Origin: UBA1189 sp045612925
GTDB lineage: Bacteria > Bacteroidota > Bacteroidia > Bacteroidales > Bacteroidaceae
Assembly: GCA_045612925.1 (NCBI GenBank)
Contig: JAZKZX010000051.1
Span: forward strand, 19,853-83,852
Direction: 5' to 3'
DNA: 64,000 bases
Shown here piece after piece: positions 44,201 to 51,062 of this stretch (the stretch's first letter is position 1; the number at the start of each line of letters is the position of its first letter). The notes under the pieces are model-generated. The model was given only the letters and a program-made list of their open reading frames with translations. It ran no database searches and was not told where the DNA came from. Both the position numbers and the translations under genes were made by a program.

Positions 44201-47200
44201 ACTGAGTATCGTTAGCAAACTGACCATCGGTAATGGTGGTAGGTGTGGGGAAGTCAGCCTTATTGATGCGTACCTCTACATTGTATGCATCAGTGCCAGC
44301 CTCAACCTTACCTTCAGGAAGAACGAATGAAAGCAACTCACTAGCCACCTTGAACTGCTGTGTGGGGACAGGAAGACTTGTACCTACAGAAGCAGTGAGT
44401 TCCTGTGAAGCAATCTTGTTGCCGTTGTAGATGAAGTTATAGGTGAGAGTCTTTTTAACAACCTCATCTACGATAACAACGGGGATATCATATACCATAC
44501 GGTTTGCAGCAGCATCAGCCGTTGCAGCAATACCCCACGCACTATCCAAACGGAAGCGGATACGTGTAGAACCTAACACTGCATCGTCGGGGATAGTAAA
44601 CGTGATTGTTGAGAGCGAGTTGTTTTGGTTAGCATTACCAGTAGTTCCAAGTGATGTTTCGAAAATGCCATCACCACCCTTATCCAACCACAAGGTTACT
44701 GCAAGTCCCTTACTCGGGTTGCCATCAGGGAATGTCAATGTAAAGGTATGTTCACCACGAGTCAAAGCCACAACATCTTCGGGAAGCAACACATACATAT
44801 CGGTAACTGAAGCTGGAGCTGTAGCACCTGTAATGATTATAGTGCCATCCAGAGCCAATGCGCTTAAGTACTGATTATTACCCTTAATGTCACCCGTTTC
44901 ATCTGTAAACTCAGGTTTGCTGGTACTATATTTGTCGTAGCTTTGGAGCGTTACGGTCACCTCTGTAGCGCCATATACGGCAGGGATATAATACCAACCC
45001 TCCTCGACAATTTCGCCTTTATTTGTTGTGCATGATGCAACATCCCAGTTCTGAGTATCGATGTCGTAATACTCACCTGCAAGGACAGCCGTCTTCTCTC
45101 TGTGTACCTCTTTCTCATTATACTTATATATAATAGTAATAGGATATGCGGGGATGAGCTGCCATTTATTACAACCAGAGCCTACATTAGTGAAGATACC
45201 TGTACCAGCACTCCATTGGGTGTCGTGACCGAGACGCTTGGCGGCATCCGCACTTCTTGATATGGTTACAAAGCCATCACCGTCAGGAGCAGAGATATTC
45301 CATAAGGTCTTGTTACTTTTTGACACAATCCAATTTGTACCACTGGGGCCTTCACCAATATATTCACCAGGATTATTGAAATCCTCGAAATAATACGACT
45401 CTCCAGAAAGTTCTCTAAAGAGGAACGAAGGTGTATTCTGGAAAGACGCATAGGTTGCAGGATTGTTTGCTGCAGGAACTACAGTCGTAAAGTTAAAGTA
45501 TGTACCTGTGGGACTCTGCAAAGCGTAGAGGTTGGTTTCCTCAATCTCCTGCATTGTGACGGTGATGGTAGTTGCAGCATTTACAGTTAGTGTGTAAACT
45601 CCGTCGATGTTAGTTACAGGAGTTTCGCCTACCTTACATGAAGTGATCAATCTGTTTTGAGCTACAGAGTTCTTGTCGATAGTATATTCTGAACCTGCAT
45701 CAACAAAAGTCTCTATTCTACTCTCTTCTACATCACCCAATTTGTAGATTACGGTAAGGGGATATGCTTTCGCAATCTTCCACTTGTTACAATTAGCACC
45801 AACATTAGTAAAGATTGCCGTACCAGCATTTGTGTCACTATCAGAACCAAGACGCTTATTTGCATCGTCTTTTCGGGTTATAGAAACAAGTCCATTTGCA
45901 TCTACTTCTGATATATTCCACAAAGACTGATCTGCTGTAACACACCAACCATGTGTAGATCCAACAAAAACAGTCTCATCATCCTTACTTTTGAGAATAT
46001 GAGCATTCTCTGAAGGTATTATGTAGAGATATGACGGAGATGATTGGAATGTGGCTTTAGTCTCGTTTCCTTGAACTGTAACAGGTGTAAAATTAAAATA
46101 GGTTGCGGGAGACGCAGGACTCTGCAATGCATACACACAATCCTCAAGTTCAAGATTAACAACAATCTCCTTAGGTCCTGCCACATCCACAGTATACACC
46201 CAATCAGCATTTCCTCCAGGAGCTGCCATCGGTGTACCATTTACTGTCACTGAAGTTATTTTAGCCCAATTGTTAGAAATCGTTTTGGTATTACCAACGA
46301 AAAGAAATTCGCTCTGCAAGAGTACTTGATCTTCACCAAGCATGTACTTAACGGTCACCTCAGCACCTTCGTTAAATACTTTTAAAGCATAATCAAGATC
46401 AAACTCCAAGGTATTGTACTGCACAATCTCGCAAGCATTACCTTCATCAATCTCATTCCACCAGTCGATAGCCAATTGCTTGCTACCTCCGACATTGATA
46501 AACTTTTGTGCCACATCTCTGAATCGAACCTGCACTCTATTTGCTCCCTCTGATGAAGCATCGGCAAACGCAACTGGCTCACCTTGTGCAGCGAAAGTAT
46601 TATTGCTCTTCAAATAGCGCTGTGCATGGATACTATAGAGATAGTAGTTTTTACCTCCATCAGGAGTGATGAATGCAAACTGTTGTTTAGTATCCATCTC
46701 AGACTGCGCAAAACCTAACTTTGCAAGGGTATTCAATCCCGTTGCATTATTAGCCACGCCCCAGTTAGAACGCTTGTTGTTTACAATCACAGGATGATTG
46801 CTATTCTCTGTATAGTTGAGAGCAGTAATATAGCTCTTGTTTGATTCGCGAATATAGTCCTCGCAAGCCTCCATCAATGCTGGCAATGCAGCAATGTCAT
46901 TAATCAGAGCCACAAAGTCTGTTTCCGCAGACTCTACAGCATTGATACCTGCGTTAAGATTGGCAAGTTCCGTTGATGAAGCCAATCTGCTATCTTGCGC
47001 CAACTCTTTCGCCTGAGTCAAAAGCGGTGCCATGGCAGCTTTGTATTCAGGGACACGACCTGTCAAATCATTCTCTATATACCACTGGGAAGCCGCATCG
47101 CTATTATCATAATTCGACAAAAAACCATCATTGTGATTATTGAGATGAAGGGTCTGATTGCCACACGTGAGTTTCACTTTGTTTGCGGCAGCATCAACAA

Positions 47201-48203
47201 CTGTAAAAGAATAGGTAGCAGTTGTAGCAGTTCCTAACACACCTTGTCCTTCTGGATTACCCAAATAGCGGTCATGTATTGTATTATAAAGATAGAAATT
47301 CTTTCCACTAGCATACTTCAGCGACCAAACGATGTTTCCCCATTTGGTTTTATCATTTGTACCATGTCCCTTCTCGAGATTTGCTCTCGTAGCCAAATAG
47401 GCATCTATACGATTAGAATTTCCTGTGTCCGAGTTACGGAAAGCATAGTTTGTGCTTTCAATAGCAGAGATAACCTTCTGCAATTCGGCATACATGGCTG
47501 TGATAGCCTGTGCATCTGTACCTTCATTGGCCTCAACGGTTGCCTTTGCCTGACTCGCCAATGTAGCATCGACAAGGTTACCGAGTTGAGCAAAGTTGGT
47601 CAGAGCTTCAAGAATAGCCGTTTTACTGTTAGACGCATAGTCTGCGAGACTGGTCACCTCGGTAAATACATACTGAGAACCTGTACAGCCTGTATTATAA
47701 GCAGCGCTATTATTCCAATAAGCCAAATAATTACCACGGTGATTCCAATAATCATTGTTGTCACCATGATTTCTGACGAAAGCGTAGCCGTCCTGACCAT
47801 CCAACTTGCGGATATCAAAAACTGTAGTAACGCCATTGCCTGGAGCGGAAGCATCATACATCTTCATTCGTCCACCATCCTCACGACCAGTAGCACCAAG
47901 CACCTTGGATGCACCAGTAATAGCGTTGTAGAACGAATAGCCATCCGTTTCGTTACCGACTACACACCATAGGCCATCAGCCCCAGGCTGCGTGTTGTTG
48001 TTCAACAGCAGGTTACTACCACAATCTGAATAATAGAGGCTGACATATCCCCCTCCATCATCATTAACCTTAATGGTGTACCACTTGGTGTCAGCATTCC
48101 ATTGGCCATCAGCGGGGGCTGTCGAAGCCGTTGGAATCTGCGCCCACGCCGTTCCCAGTACGAGGAATAGCGAGGCCATTAGCATTGCTAATTTTTTTCT
48201 CAT
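38241..48203 (-). CDS. Giant secreted protein with GH89 alpha-N-acetylglucosaminidase domain
   Basis: The 3320-residue precursor has signal peptide MRKKLAMLMASLFLVLGTAWA. Residues 22-680 carry lectin-like modules and helical spacers. Two tandem modules start near 688 and 893, each beginning YALQSP and containing TLWNIS or SLWNIS, KRLG and FTNVG.GCNKW. A GEVED-like beta module lies around 1090-1210. The GH89 (NAGLU) enzyme spans about 1541-2230, with WTWKRWQQEIDWMALHGINM, DPFHEGGGAG (E1853) and GIGAAPEAIEQ (E1969) as the likely catalytic pair. Residues about 2418-3320 are paralogous to the neighbouring 1147-residue protein and end VYIVNGKKV-type tail (YDLMGRRVLNPTNGIYIVNG). GH89 removes terminal alpha-GlcNAc, for example from gastric mucin or heparan fragments. 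Confidence 0.92.
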   Translation of the reverse strand: MRKKLAMLMASLFLVLGTAWAQIPTASTAPADGQWNADTKWYTIKVNDDGGGYVSLYYSDCGSNLLLNNNTQPGADGLWCVVGNETDGYSFYNAITGASKVLGATGREDGGRMKMYDASAPGNGVTTVFDIRKLDGQDGYAFVRNHGDNNDYWNHRGNYLAYWNNSAAYNTGCTGSQYVFTEVTSLADYASNSKTAILEALTNFAQLGNLVDATLASQAKATVEANEGTDAQAITAMYAELQKVISAIESTNYAFRNSDTGNSNRIDAYLATRANLEKGHGTNDKTKWGNIVWSLKYASGKNFYLYNTIHDRYLGNPEGQGVLGTATTATYSFTVVDAAANKVKLTCGNQTLHLNNHNDGFLSNYDNSDAASQWYIENDLTGRVPEYKAAMAPLLTQAKELAQDSRLASSTELANLNAGINAVESAETDFVALINDIAALPALMEACEDYIRESNKSYITALNYTENSNHPVIVNNKRSNWGVANNATGLNTLAKLGFAQSEMDTKQQFAFITPDGGKNYYLYSIHAQRYLKSNNTFAAQGEPVAFADASSEGANRVQVRFRDVAQKFINVGGSKQLAIDWWNEIDEGNACEIVQYNTLEFDLDYALKVFNEGAEVTVKYMLGEDQVLLQSEFLFVGNTKTISNNWAKITSVTVNGTPMAAPGGNADWVYTVDVAGPKEIVVNLELEDCVYALQSPASPATYFNFTPVTVQGNETKATFQSSPSYLYIIPSENAHILKSKDDETVFVGSTHGWCVTADQSLWNISEVDANGLVSITRKDDANKRLGSDSDTNAGTAIFTNVGANCNKWKIAKAYPLTVIYKLGDVEESRIETFVDAGSEYTIDKNSVAQNRLITSCKVGETPVTNIDGVYTLTVNAATTITVTMQEIEETNLYALQSPTGTYFNFTTVVPAANNPATYASFQNTPSFLFRELSGESYYFEDFNNPGEYIGEGPSGTNWIVSKSNKTLWNISAPDGDGFVTISRSADAAKRLGHDTQWSAGTGIFTNVGSGCNKWQLIPAYPITIIYKYNEKEVHREKTAVLAGEYYDIDTQNWDVASCTTNKGEIVEEGWYYIPAVYGATEVTVTLQSYDKYSTSKPEFTDETGDIKGNNQYLSALALDGTIIITGATAPASVTDMYVLLPEDVVALTRGEHTFTLTFPDGNPSKGLAVTLWLDKGGDGIFETSLGTTGNANQNNSLSTITFTIPDDAVLGSTRIRFRLDSAWGIAATADAAANRMVYDIPVVIVDEVVKKTLTYNFIYNGNKIASQELTASVGTSLPVPTQQFKVASELLSFVLPEGKVEAGTDAYNVEVRINKADFPTPTTITDGQFANDTQWYFATLRNEYMQYNGSTEVVTTSAHGLTDSDLFTVVGNPADGYHIYNKALGVTKAIYSNTPNGFSSAVELNTNPNGSWYVTTNSNGGFSFYNVNNSTNHYLHEKNDRLMHWSDDKSKTDAGSSLIFKPAYEYTVLIGEVPGEVDAEAKYRGTTTLTNNGKLLLPNVDLDLFTAKDISGNTWKYIVDEEKKTISLAYTAVVPEVNPEAVVNLLARVGGWDVVDKFKFVLDPSINSKQETFIIGSENGKILIKGSTLSALTTGLGWYLNNIAHINIAWNSLNEKTVSGAAYADLSDIPVPTTEETHTSDAKYRYYLNTCTFGYSMTSWTWKRWQQEIDWMALHGINMPLQLVGLEEVWRTFLTMEDGNGRRKYGYTDEAAKAFVAGPAFIAWWAMNNLEGWGGTAAGSKSGYNNLAGAGGVQDDAWYARQKELAGKIVEAQRALGMQPVIPGWSGMVPTNFASKSKYATRGNGGNWAGDFVRPLLLSVNNKKYAEIAADYYECLHAVMGESQYYSMDPFHEGGGAGTMEDYEALYAAMEAANKGSQWVIQQWQWSATQKYSLTAVPEGRLIVLDLFSDGKPAFDSYNGYTPQDAVFCAIPNFGGRSGLMGRLQNLTDNYFKFKGQYASIKGIGAAPEAIEQTPVTYDLIFQLPWMNGVKPDVAAWVDNYAYARYGKNNSVVKEAWSLLRQGPLNYGADGIQGPVEDVWAARPNLNANPASAWGKTLNDAIGTYNKERHQMLIDAVYKLIDQEDELALVDGSTYKSNYLYDLVEFGGAVMADYAYYLLKGIAAAKGVDENLYQARKNAFLQLILDMDAFRGTNLNFRLGKWTQEARDAAGEVEGATTADEDWYEYNNARTILTTWSSPGTNLNDYSYRSWQGLLKDFYYKRWKHYFDNDCTSAEYKYFEWNWAHGMTHNVGDAAISSTELTVGQDGHTDSYTREPVGNTIEEANEMLGKYIIPVVKADGEVYYAYRYLTNDEMASKVAIMATAGGTLNLTEIFKTDLTGATVSGDFATMVTDNTFADFSNVAIKADATTGSHAGVITLTDGTVLKFNVVLAKYNGTYYIKYQDTPTFIQKTDITDNGKLTGLYKLLGKGTGSEPAELDKIFTITPAGAGYTLSVQGKYIQSMVTSNWRHLVFSDNKAEAGVYIFNEAEGLVTFSSPVSNSNGANYVGHYYGTVFGNDNTADKFTITEVNSFAVTFADTLGTICFPFHVVIPAGMKAYDITSDKLNYGAGSASAYAVLQLIATEGEVLKAGTPAVVKMEAGTYTFEIRNNGNGAKISKDGSILKGNFVKESLATSNEHKKFVLGGADFTAIKSATDIAANSCWIQTNINVENIQLSKLNEKGEFEDSIVVVDDWLFKYEEVTNGIKLTDVALNGTGELEIGSQYTVDGKSRNVVAIAPDFMHGNKELTSVTFPSTLVNLGFQDLELMFEGRYEGKPGDGVNDNGNQGKNTCYVFPEDPNTGKPYVVTQSGAWKLTLDVTIDTTKNASFNEFGSAIVSTHENSLADNYKGYMQIYMWKNLQDIVVKIDNADDRYKYSSVTLDANGDTIKAANGSDSILVNTKFRFELEHDGSGGYQVVIYYMNGKAKMYNISASEGNLVNNFDRLYYSLPEGIHVDVKFERLLSKGLFVGCTNLTEIKVDPANPVFKSCEHGVLYDKNGYYVMRIPEGGTDHYEIPSKVVRLYAGAVHGVKADVVLHSNPQIGVVVGHEEDVKYVNFYLSLDDIDNTITENETGHGGARDFISTNNNTYQAARYKRAPLADGKYGTICLPFVPENAMEKYDFYRFKSGDGDNLTFSQVDVLEVNTPYLYRQKENPTETSDLEGDEVFGTDESELDVFETTKSFQVETHAKYDPTEEKAGKSRALGSYVNFYIDTEAAHKKNGSYYYYYSVSQKKFLKVTELLSYRPYRAFFVVTPEEESQVANAPARLNLIIEKANGGTTEIDPSQIEGWEEDVYYDLMGRRVLNPTNGIYIVNGKKVVIE

Positions 48204-48302
48204 GAGATTAATTAATTAAGTTATTAAAATTTGTTTTTCGTTTGTTCTTTGCCATTGCTGTGCGGTGTGTCTTACATACGCTCTTTATCTTCTGTTCTCA
48301 TA

Positions 48303-48326
48303 GCCGCACGATGTGCGGCAAAGGTA
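48303..48326 (-). promoter_or_regulatory. Promoter with adjoining inverted repeat, giant surface protein gene
   Basis: Minus-strand TACCTTTG (48319-48326) is followed directly by GCCGCAC-ATC-GTGCGGC (48303-48319), a perfect 7-bp inverted repeat sharing one base with the box. It parallels 37334-37356. The gene starts about 100 bases further down. Confidence 0.65.
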
Positions 48327-48564
48327 CGGATTTTTTACGACATATTCAGCTTTTTACGGAATGTTTAACTATCGTCTCACCTGCAAGCAAGAGGGCTTCG
48401 CGAGTGCCAAAAGTGGGTTCTAAACTCCTCTGCGCCGTGTTTTACCTCTACCAAGGGAGGCTAACAGGAGGAGAAAAAGATTTTACGAAGTAAAAGGAAG
48501 AGGAGGCGTTTTGCTATGTGGGGGTAACAATTGGGAGAGAGGAGCGGGGAGCCTCTCCTATTTG

Positions 48565-48659
48565 GGGAGTGAAGGAGTACAGGAGTTTAGGAGTATAGAC
48601 AATACTCATTATCGTTTAAGGAGTGAAGGAGTGAAGGAGTGAAGGAGTGAAGGAGTGAA
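48565..48659 (+). repeat. Family A arms and (GGAGTGAA)5 octad array
   Basis: AGGAGTNN octads at 48565-48598 end in TATAGACAATA, then five perfect GGAGTGAA units fill 48620-48659, followed by GACAATA. This is the left arm of family A, here expanded by tandem duplication. Confidence 0.8.
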
Positions 48660-48806
48660 GACAATACTTTAGACTATGAGCGATGAGCGATGAGCTTCTT
48701 GCAGCGCGGTGGTTATTGTTTCTCACGAAGGACAAACAAGCAAGTTGCTTCGCTGGTGATGTTCCCCACACAGATAACCTTTAAGTCTCCCACTGATTTT
48801 TGGGGG

Positions 48807-48858
48807 AGTGTAGGAGTACAGGAGTTACGCTGCGCTTAGGAGTATAGACAATAGCTTT
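48807..48858 (+). repeat. Degenerate family A copy
   Basis: GGAGTGTAGGAGTACAGGAG, then a short insert and TTAGGAGTATAGACAATAGC, follow the octad pattern of family A. Confidence 0.6.
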
Positions 48859-48873
48859 CCCACAACGCAAAAA

Positions 48874-48952
48874 ATCCCCTTAAGGGGATTTAGGGGAGGC
48901 CCATTTCAGGAGTGAAGGAGTAAAAACGAATGTTCCTTCCGCGGCTCCACAG
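48874..48952 (+). repeat. Adjacent family B and family A fragments
   Basis: ATCCCCTTAAGGGGAT (48874-48889) is a 16-base palindrome followed by GGGGAGGCC, a family B hallmark. TTTCAGGAGTGAAGGAGTAA from 48904 and AATGTTCCTTCCGCGG after it match the left half of family A. Confidence 0.7.
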
Positions 48953-48988
48953 TTAAAGCTCGCAACTCATAGCTCACTGATTTTTTGC

Positions 48989-49141
48989 CTCACACGAAAA
49001 GCACAAAAATCACGAATTTAGTTGCATAGCTGCGCTCGCAACCGGGCGGTGCAAACGCAGAGTGTTAAGTTAACACCCCGGAGGCTTGCACAAGTGAAAC
49101 GCGTGCAGTTTTGTGTCTTTAGTGAGTTTTGTGTGAGACAA
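48989..49141 (+). repeat. Family C dispersed repeat
   Basis: Full-length copy, CTCACACGAAAAGCACAAAA to TTTTGTGTGAGACAAA. It is close to the copy at 49341 and is followed by CGCTCTGCGAGAAAGG, the junction to family D. Confidence 0.85.
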
Positions 49142-49160
49142 AAAAAACGCTCTGCGAGAA

Positions 49161-49333
49161 AGGAAAACAGTTTAAGTTCAGTGTCATCAGTTGACAAAAA
49201 TAATCAACATGAACCTTTAGGTCGCTGGCCGAGGGCGGCAGCCTTGCCTAAAAGGCCGAGGGAAAAGCAACTTAGACGAGAACTTAAACATGTTTTTGCA
49301 AGTCGCTACGCCCTTGCTGGCTTGCATCGCGGA
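49161..49333 (+). repeat. Family D dispersed repeat, forward copy
   Basis: Landmarks are AACAGTTTAAGTTCAGTG, TCAGTTGACA, ATCAACATGAACCTTTAGGT, GCCTTGCCTAAAAGGCC and TTGCAAGTCGCTACGCCC. The same text in reverse complement is at 50040-50222, with parts at 50389-50459 and 50569-50620. Confidence 0.85.
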
Positions 49334-49340
49334 GATTAGG

Positions 49341-49495
49341 CTCACACGAAAAGCACAAAACTCACGAATTTGGTTGCATAGCTGCGCTCGCAACTGGGCG
49401 GTGCAAACGCAGAGTGTTAAGTTAACACCCCGGAGGCATGCACAAGTGAAACGCGTGCAAAAGTCTGTTAGGTCTGCTGAGTCTGTGGGAGACTG
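49341..49495 (+). repeat. Family C dispersed repeat
   Basis: Starts CTCACACGAAAAGCACAAAA and stays close to the 48989 copy up to ACGCGTGCA. The right end then diverges (AGTCTGTTAGGTCTGCTGAG). Confidence 0.8.
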
Positions 49496-49511
49496 ATAAA
49501 ACGCTCTGCGG

Positions 49512-49537
49512 GAAAGTGCACGAGAAAGTGCACGATT
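49512..49537 (-). repeat. Two tandem 12-bp GTGCAC units
   Basis: GTGCAC occurs at 49516 and 49528, exactly 12 bases apart, within AAAGTGCACGA repeats. They are the reverse complement of the units at 50920-50955. Confidence 0.7.
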
Positions 49538-49581
49538 TTGGGACTTAACAGACATTCATTCAGCGATTAAGGTATCACAAA

Positions 49582-49989
49582 GTGCATAGTGCACGCTTCT
49601 ACATCATTTTCGTACCCATATACCCCATGCGAGGCTGGCAAATCGATGCGGCAGATGAGGATTACATCTTCTCACTCAACCACCTGCCGATAGTACATCT
49701 CGCAACGGGAATCATCCCCCTACCCTCGTCAGAAATTCACATTACCTTCATGCAAATATTCTCCTCTCCGCGGAGAAATATTTTTCTCACCGCGGTGAAA
49801 AGTTTTAATCTCCGCGGTGAGAAGCTATCGTCTCCGCGGAGAAAAGTATTAATCTCTGAAGAGACCAGGAATGATTTATGCAATAATTTAGCAGCCGCCC
49901 AACCTGTAGTTTTCCGCTACGATACATTACATTACGTTCCACTCGGCCCGCTTAATAGCCCCCTCACCCTGCGGGGACTCCCATTTTGA
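49582..49989 (+). CDS. Doubtful hypothetical ORF across the palindrome array
   Basis: An open frame of 135 codons starts MHSARFYIIFVPIYP and ends LNSPLTLRGLPF. It has no signal peptide, no recognised domain and no promoter. Its middle third is simply the translation of the 22-bp palindromic array (SSPRRN and SSPRRK, 22 codons apart because three units make 66 bases), and its end comes from a family B repeat. I list it because the frame is the longest in the repeat region, but it may be non-coding. Confidence 0.2.
   Translation: MHSARFYIIFVPIYPMRGWQIDAADEDYIFSLNHLPIVHLATGIIPLPSSEIHITFMQIFSSPRRNIFLTAVKSFNLRGEKLSSPRRKVLISEETRNDLCNNLAAAQPVVFRYDTLHYVPLGPLNSPLTLRGLPF
49765..49874. repeat. Array of five 22-bp palindromic units centred on CCGCGG
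   Basis: Twelve-base palindromes start at 49765, 49787, 49809, 49831 and 49853, each exactly 22 bases apart. The units are TCTCCGCGGAGA, TCACCGCGGTGA, TCTCCGCGGTGA, TCTCCGCGGAGA and a degenerate TCTCTGAAGAGA, separated by ten mostly A/T bases. The arms of unit 2 changed together (CTC to CAC, GAG to GTG), keeping the palindrome. The period is two helical turns, so bound proteins would line up on one DNA face. Confidence 0.9.
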
Positions 49990-49995
49990 TTGGCC
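49945..49995 (+). repeat. Family B-like palindrome
   Basis: GGCCCGCTTAATAGCCCCCT, then CCCTGCGGGGA and a closing GGCC, show the family B layout in degenerate form. Confidence 0.5.
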
Positions 49996-50039
49996 TTATC
50001 GAAATGATGATTTTACTGAAGCGAATAACCAAAGAAAAA

Positions 50040-50222
50040 ACATGTTTAAGTTGCTTTTCCCTCGGCCTTTTAGGCAAGGCTGCCGCCCTCGGCCTTTTAG
50101 GCAAGGCTGCCGCCCTCGGCCTTTTAGGCAAGGCTGCCGCCCTCGGCCAGCGACCTAAAGGTTCATGTTGATTTTTTTGTCAACTGATAGCACAGAACTT
50201 AAACTGTTTCCTTTCTCGCAGA
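50040..50222 (-). repeat. Family D dispersed repeat, inverted copy with expanded 27-bp core
   Basis: The reverse complement of the forward family D copy (49161-49333). Its GGCCGAGGGCGGCAGCCTTG core is present three times in tandem instead of once (see 50059-50148). Confidence 0.85.
50059..50148 (-). repeat. 27-bp tandem repeat, three copies plus nine bases
   Basis: Units start at 50059, 50086 and 50113 with a partial one at 50140, all identical (CCCTCGGCCTTTTAGGCAAG followed by GCTGCCG). Perfect identity suggests recent expansion. Each unit can fold (GGCCTTTTAGGC). Confidence 0.92.
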
Positions 50223-50233
50223 GCGTTTCTATT

Positions 50234-50381
50234 TGTCTCACACAAAATGCACAAAAAAAAGCGAAAGGCACGCGTTACACTTGTGCATGCCTCCGGATGA
50301 GAGCACTCGGTGACTTTCACCGCCCGGTTGTGAGCGAAGCGATGCAACCAATTTTGTGAGTTCTGTGATTTTTGTGTGAGC
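50234..50381 (-). repeat. Family C dispersed repeat, inverted copy
   Basis: Plus-strand GTCTCACACAAAATGCACAA at the left and TTTTTGTGTGAGCC at the right are the family C ends in reverse. The core has CATGCCTCCGG and CACCGCCCGGTTG. Confidence 0.8.
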
Positions 50382-50388
50382 CAATAAC

Positions 50389-50620
50389 TCCGCGATGCAA
50401 GCCAGCAAGGGCGTAGCGACTTGCAAAAACATGTCTAAGTTCATGTTTAAGTTCAGTTGATTAATTGTCAACACGACAGCAAACGAGTGTGACACAAGTT
50501 TACTTAATGTCACCCAACGAGTGCAGCAAGTGAAAACAACAAAAGTTGTTAACTTGCCGATTTCTATTTATTGTCAACTGATAGCACTGAACTTAAACTG
50601 TTTTTCCTTCTCGCGGAGCG
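50389..50620 (-). repeat. Two partial family D segments, inverted
   Basis: 50389-50459 matches the CATCGCGGAG end of family D through GTTTAAGTTCAG. 50569-50620 matches its other end (TGTCAACTGATAGCACTGAA to TCTCGCGGAGCG). The 110 bases between them are not recognised. Confidence 0.7.
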
Positions 50621-50632
50621 TATTGTAGCCCA

Positions 50633-50738
50633 CGGATAGCCACTGATTATCACGGACAAACGCATTGTTTCACTCGCGTGGTCGGTGACACCGAATGCTA
50701 ACACTCCGGAGGACAGCACAAGCAAAGCGAGTGCGTAT
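50633..50738 (+). repeat. Degenerate family C-like copy
   Basis: Only the centre is recognisable: CACTCGCGTGGTCGGTGACA, GAATGCTAACACTCCGGAGG and GCACAAGCAAAGCGAGTGCG. Confidence 0.45.
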
Positions 50739-50919
50739 TGGTCAGATTGGTGAAGATGAGTGGTTAAAAAATAATATCCGTGGTATCATTCGTGGGAGAG
50801 AAAAATACTAGACATAAATTGCCCCTTTTCTCTCAAAATAACTAAAAACATGTAGAAATAGCATAGCGTGCACTTTGGAACACTTACCGCGCTTTGGGTC
50901 TGAAGGTTAGATGCAAAAA

Positions 50920-50955
50920 TCGTGCACATATTCGTGCACTTTGCCGTGCACTTTC
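50920..50955 (+). repeat. Three tandem 12-bp CGTGCAC units
   Basis: GTGCAC starts at 50922, 50934 and 50946, exactly 12 bases apart, in units like CGTGCACTTTCC. A single copy is at 50868 and two inverted units are at 49512-49537, so they flank the inverted half of the repeat region. Confidence 0.75.
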
Positions 50956-51062
50956 TGGCGCTGTATTGGAGGCTGAGGGGTGAAGTTCGGGACAGGAAGG
51001 CTTTGTATTTCGCTCGTTTGTTACTATCTTTACCTTCGGTTTAGATACTCTCGCTCTCGGTA

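Larger units (their letters stand above)
48327..51062. other. Repeat-dense region without a convincing gene
   Basis: About 2.7 kb lie between the promoter of the giant gene and the GH110 regulatory region. It is built from copies of families A, B, C and D, 8-bp, 12-bp and 27-bp tandem repeats, and an array of 22-bp palindromic units. C and D copies run forward in 48.98-49.5 kb and reversed in 50.04-50.74 kb, around a middle section (49.5-50.0 kb) with the palindrome array. The only ORF over 100 codons in that middle section that I consider at all is 49582-49989. Confidence 0.8.

Noticed and set aside
49765..49874. CRISPR array
   Set aside because: Units are 12-bp palindromes with 10-bp spacers, far too short for CRISPR, and no cas gene is present.
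49986..50171. Open frame with LLGKAAALG repeated three times
   Set aside because: It is only the translation of the 27-bp tandem repeat of a family D element; there is no start context and the forward D copy has no such frame.
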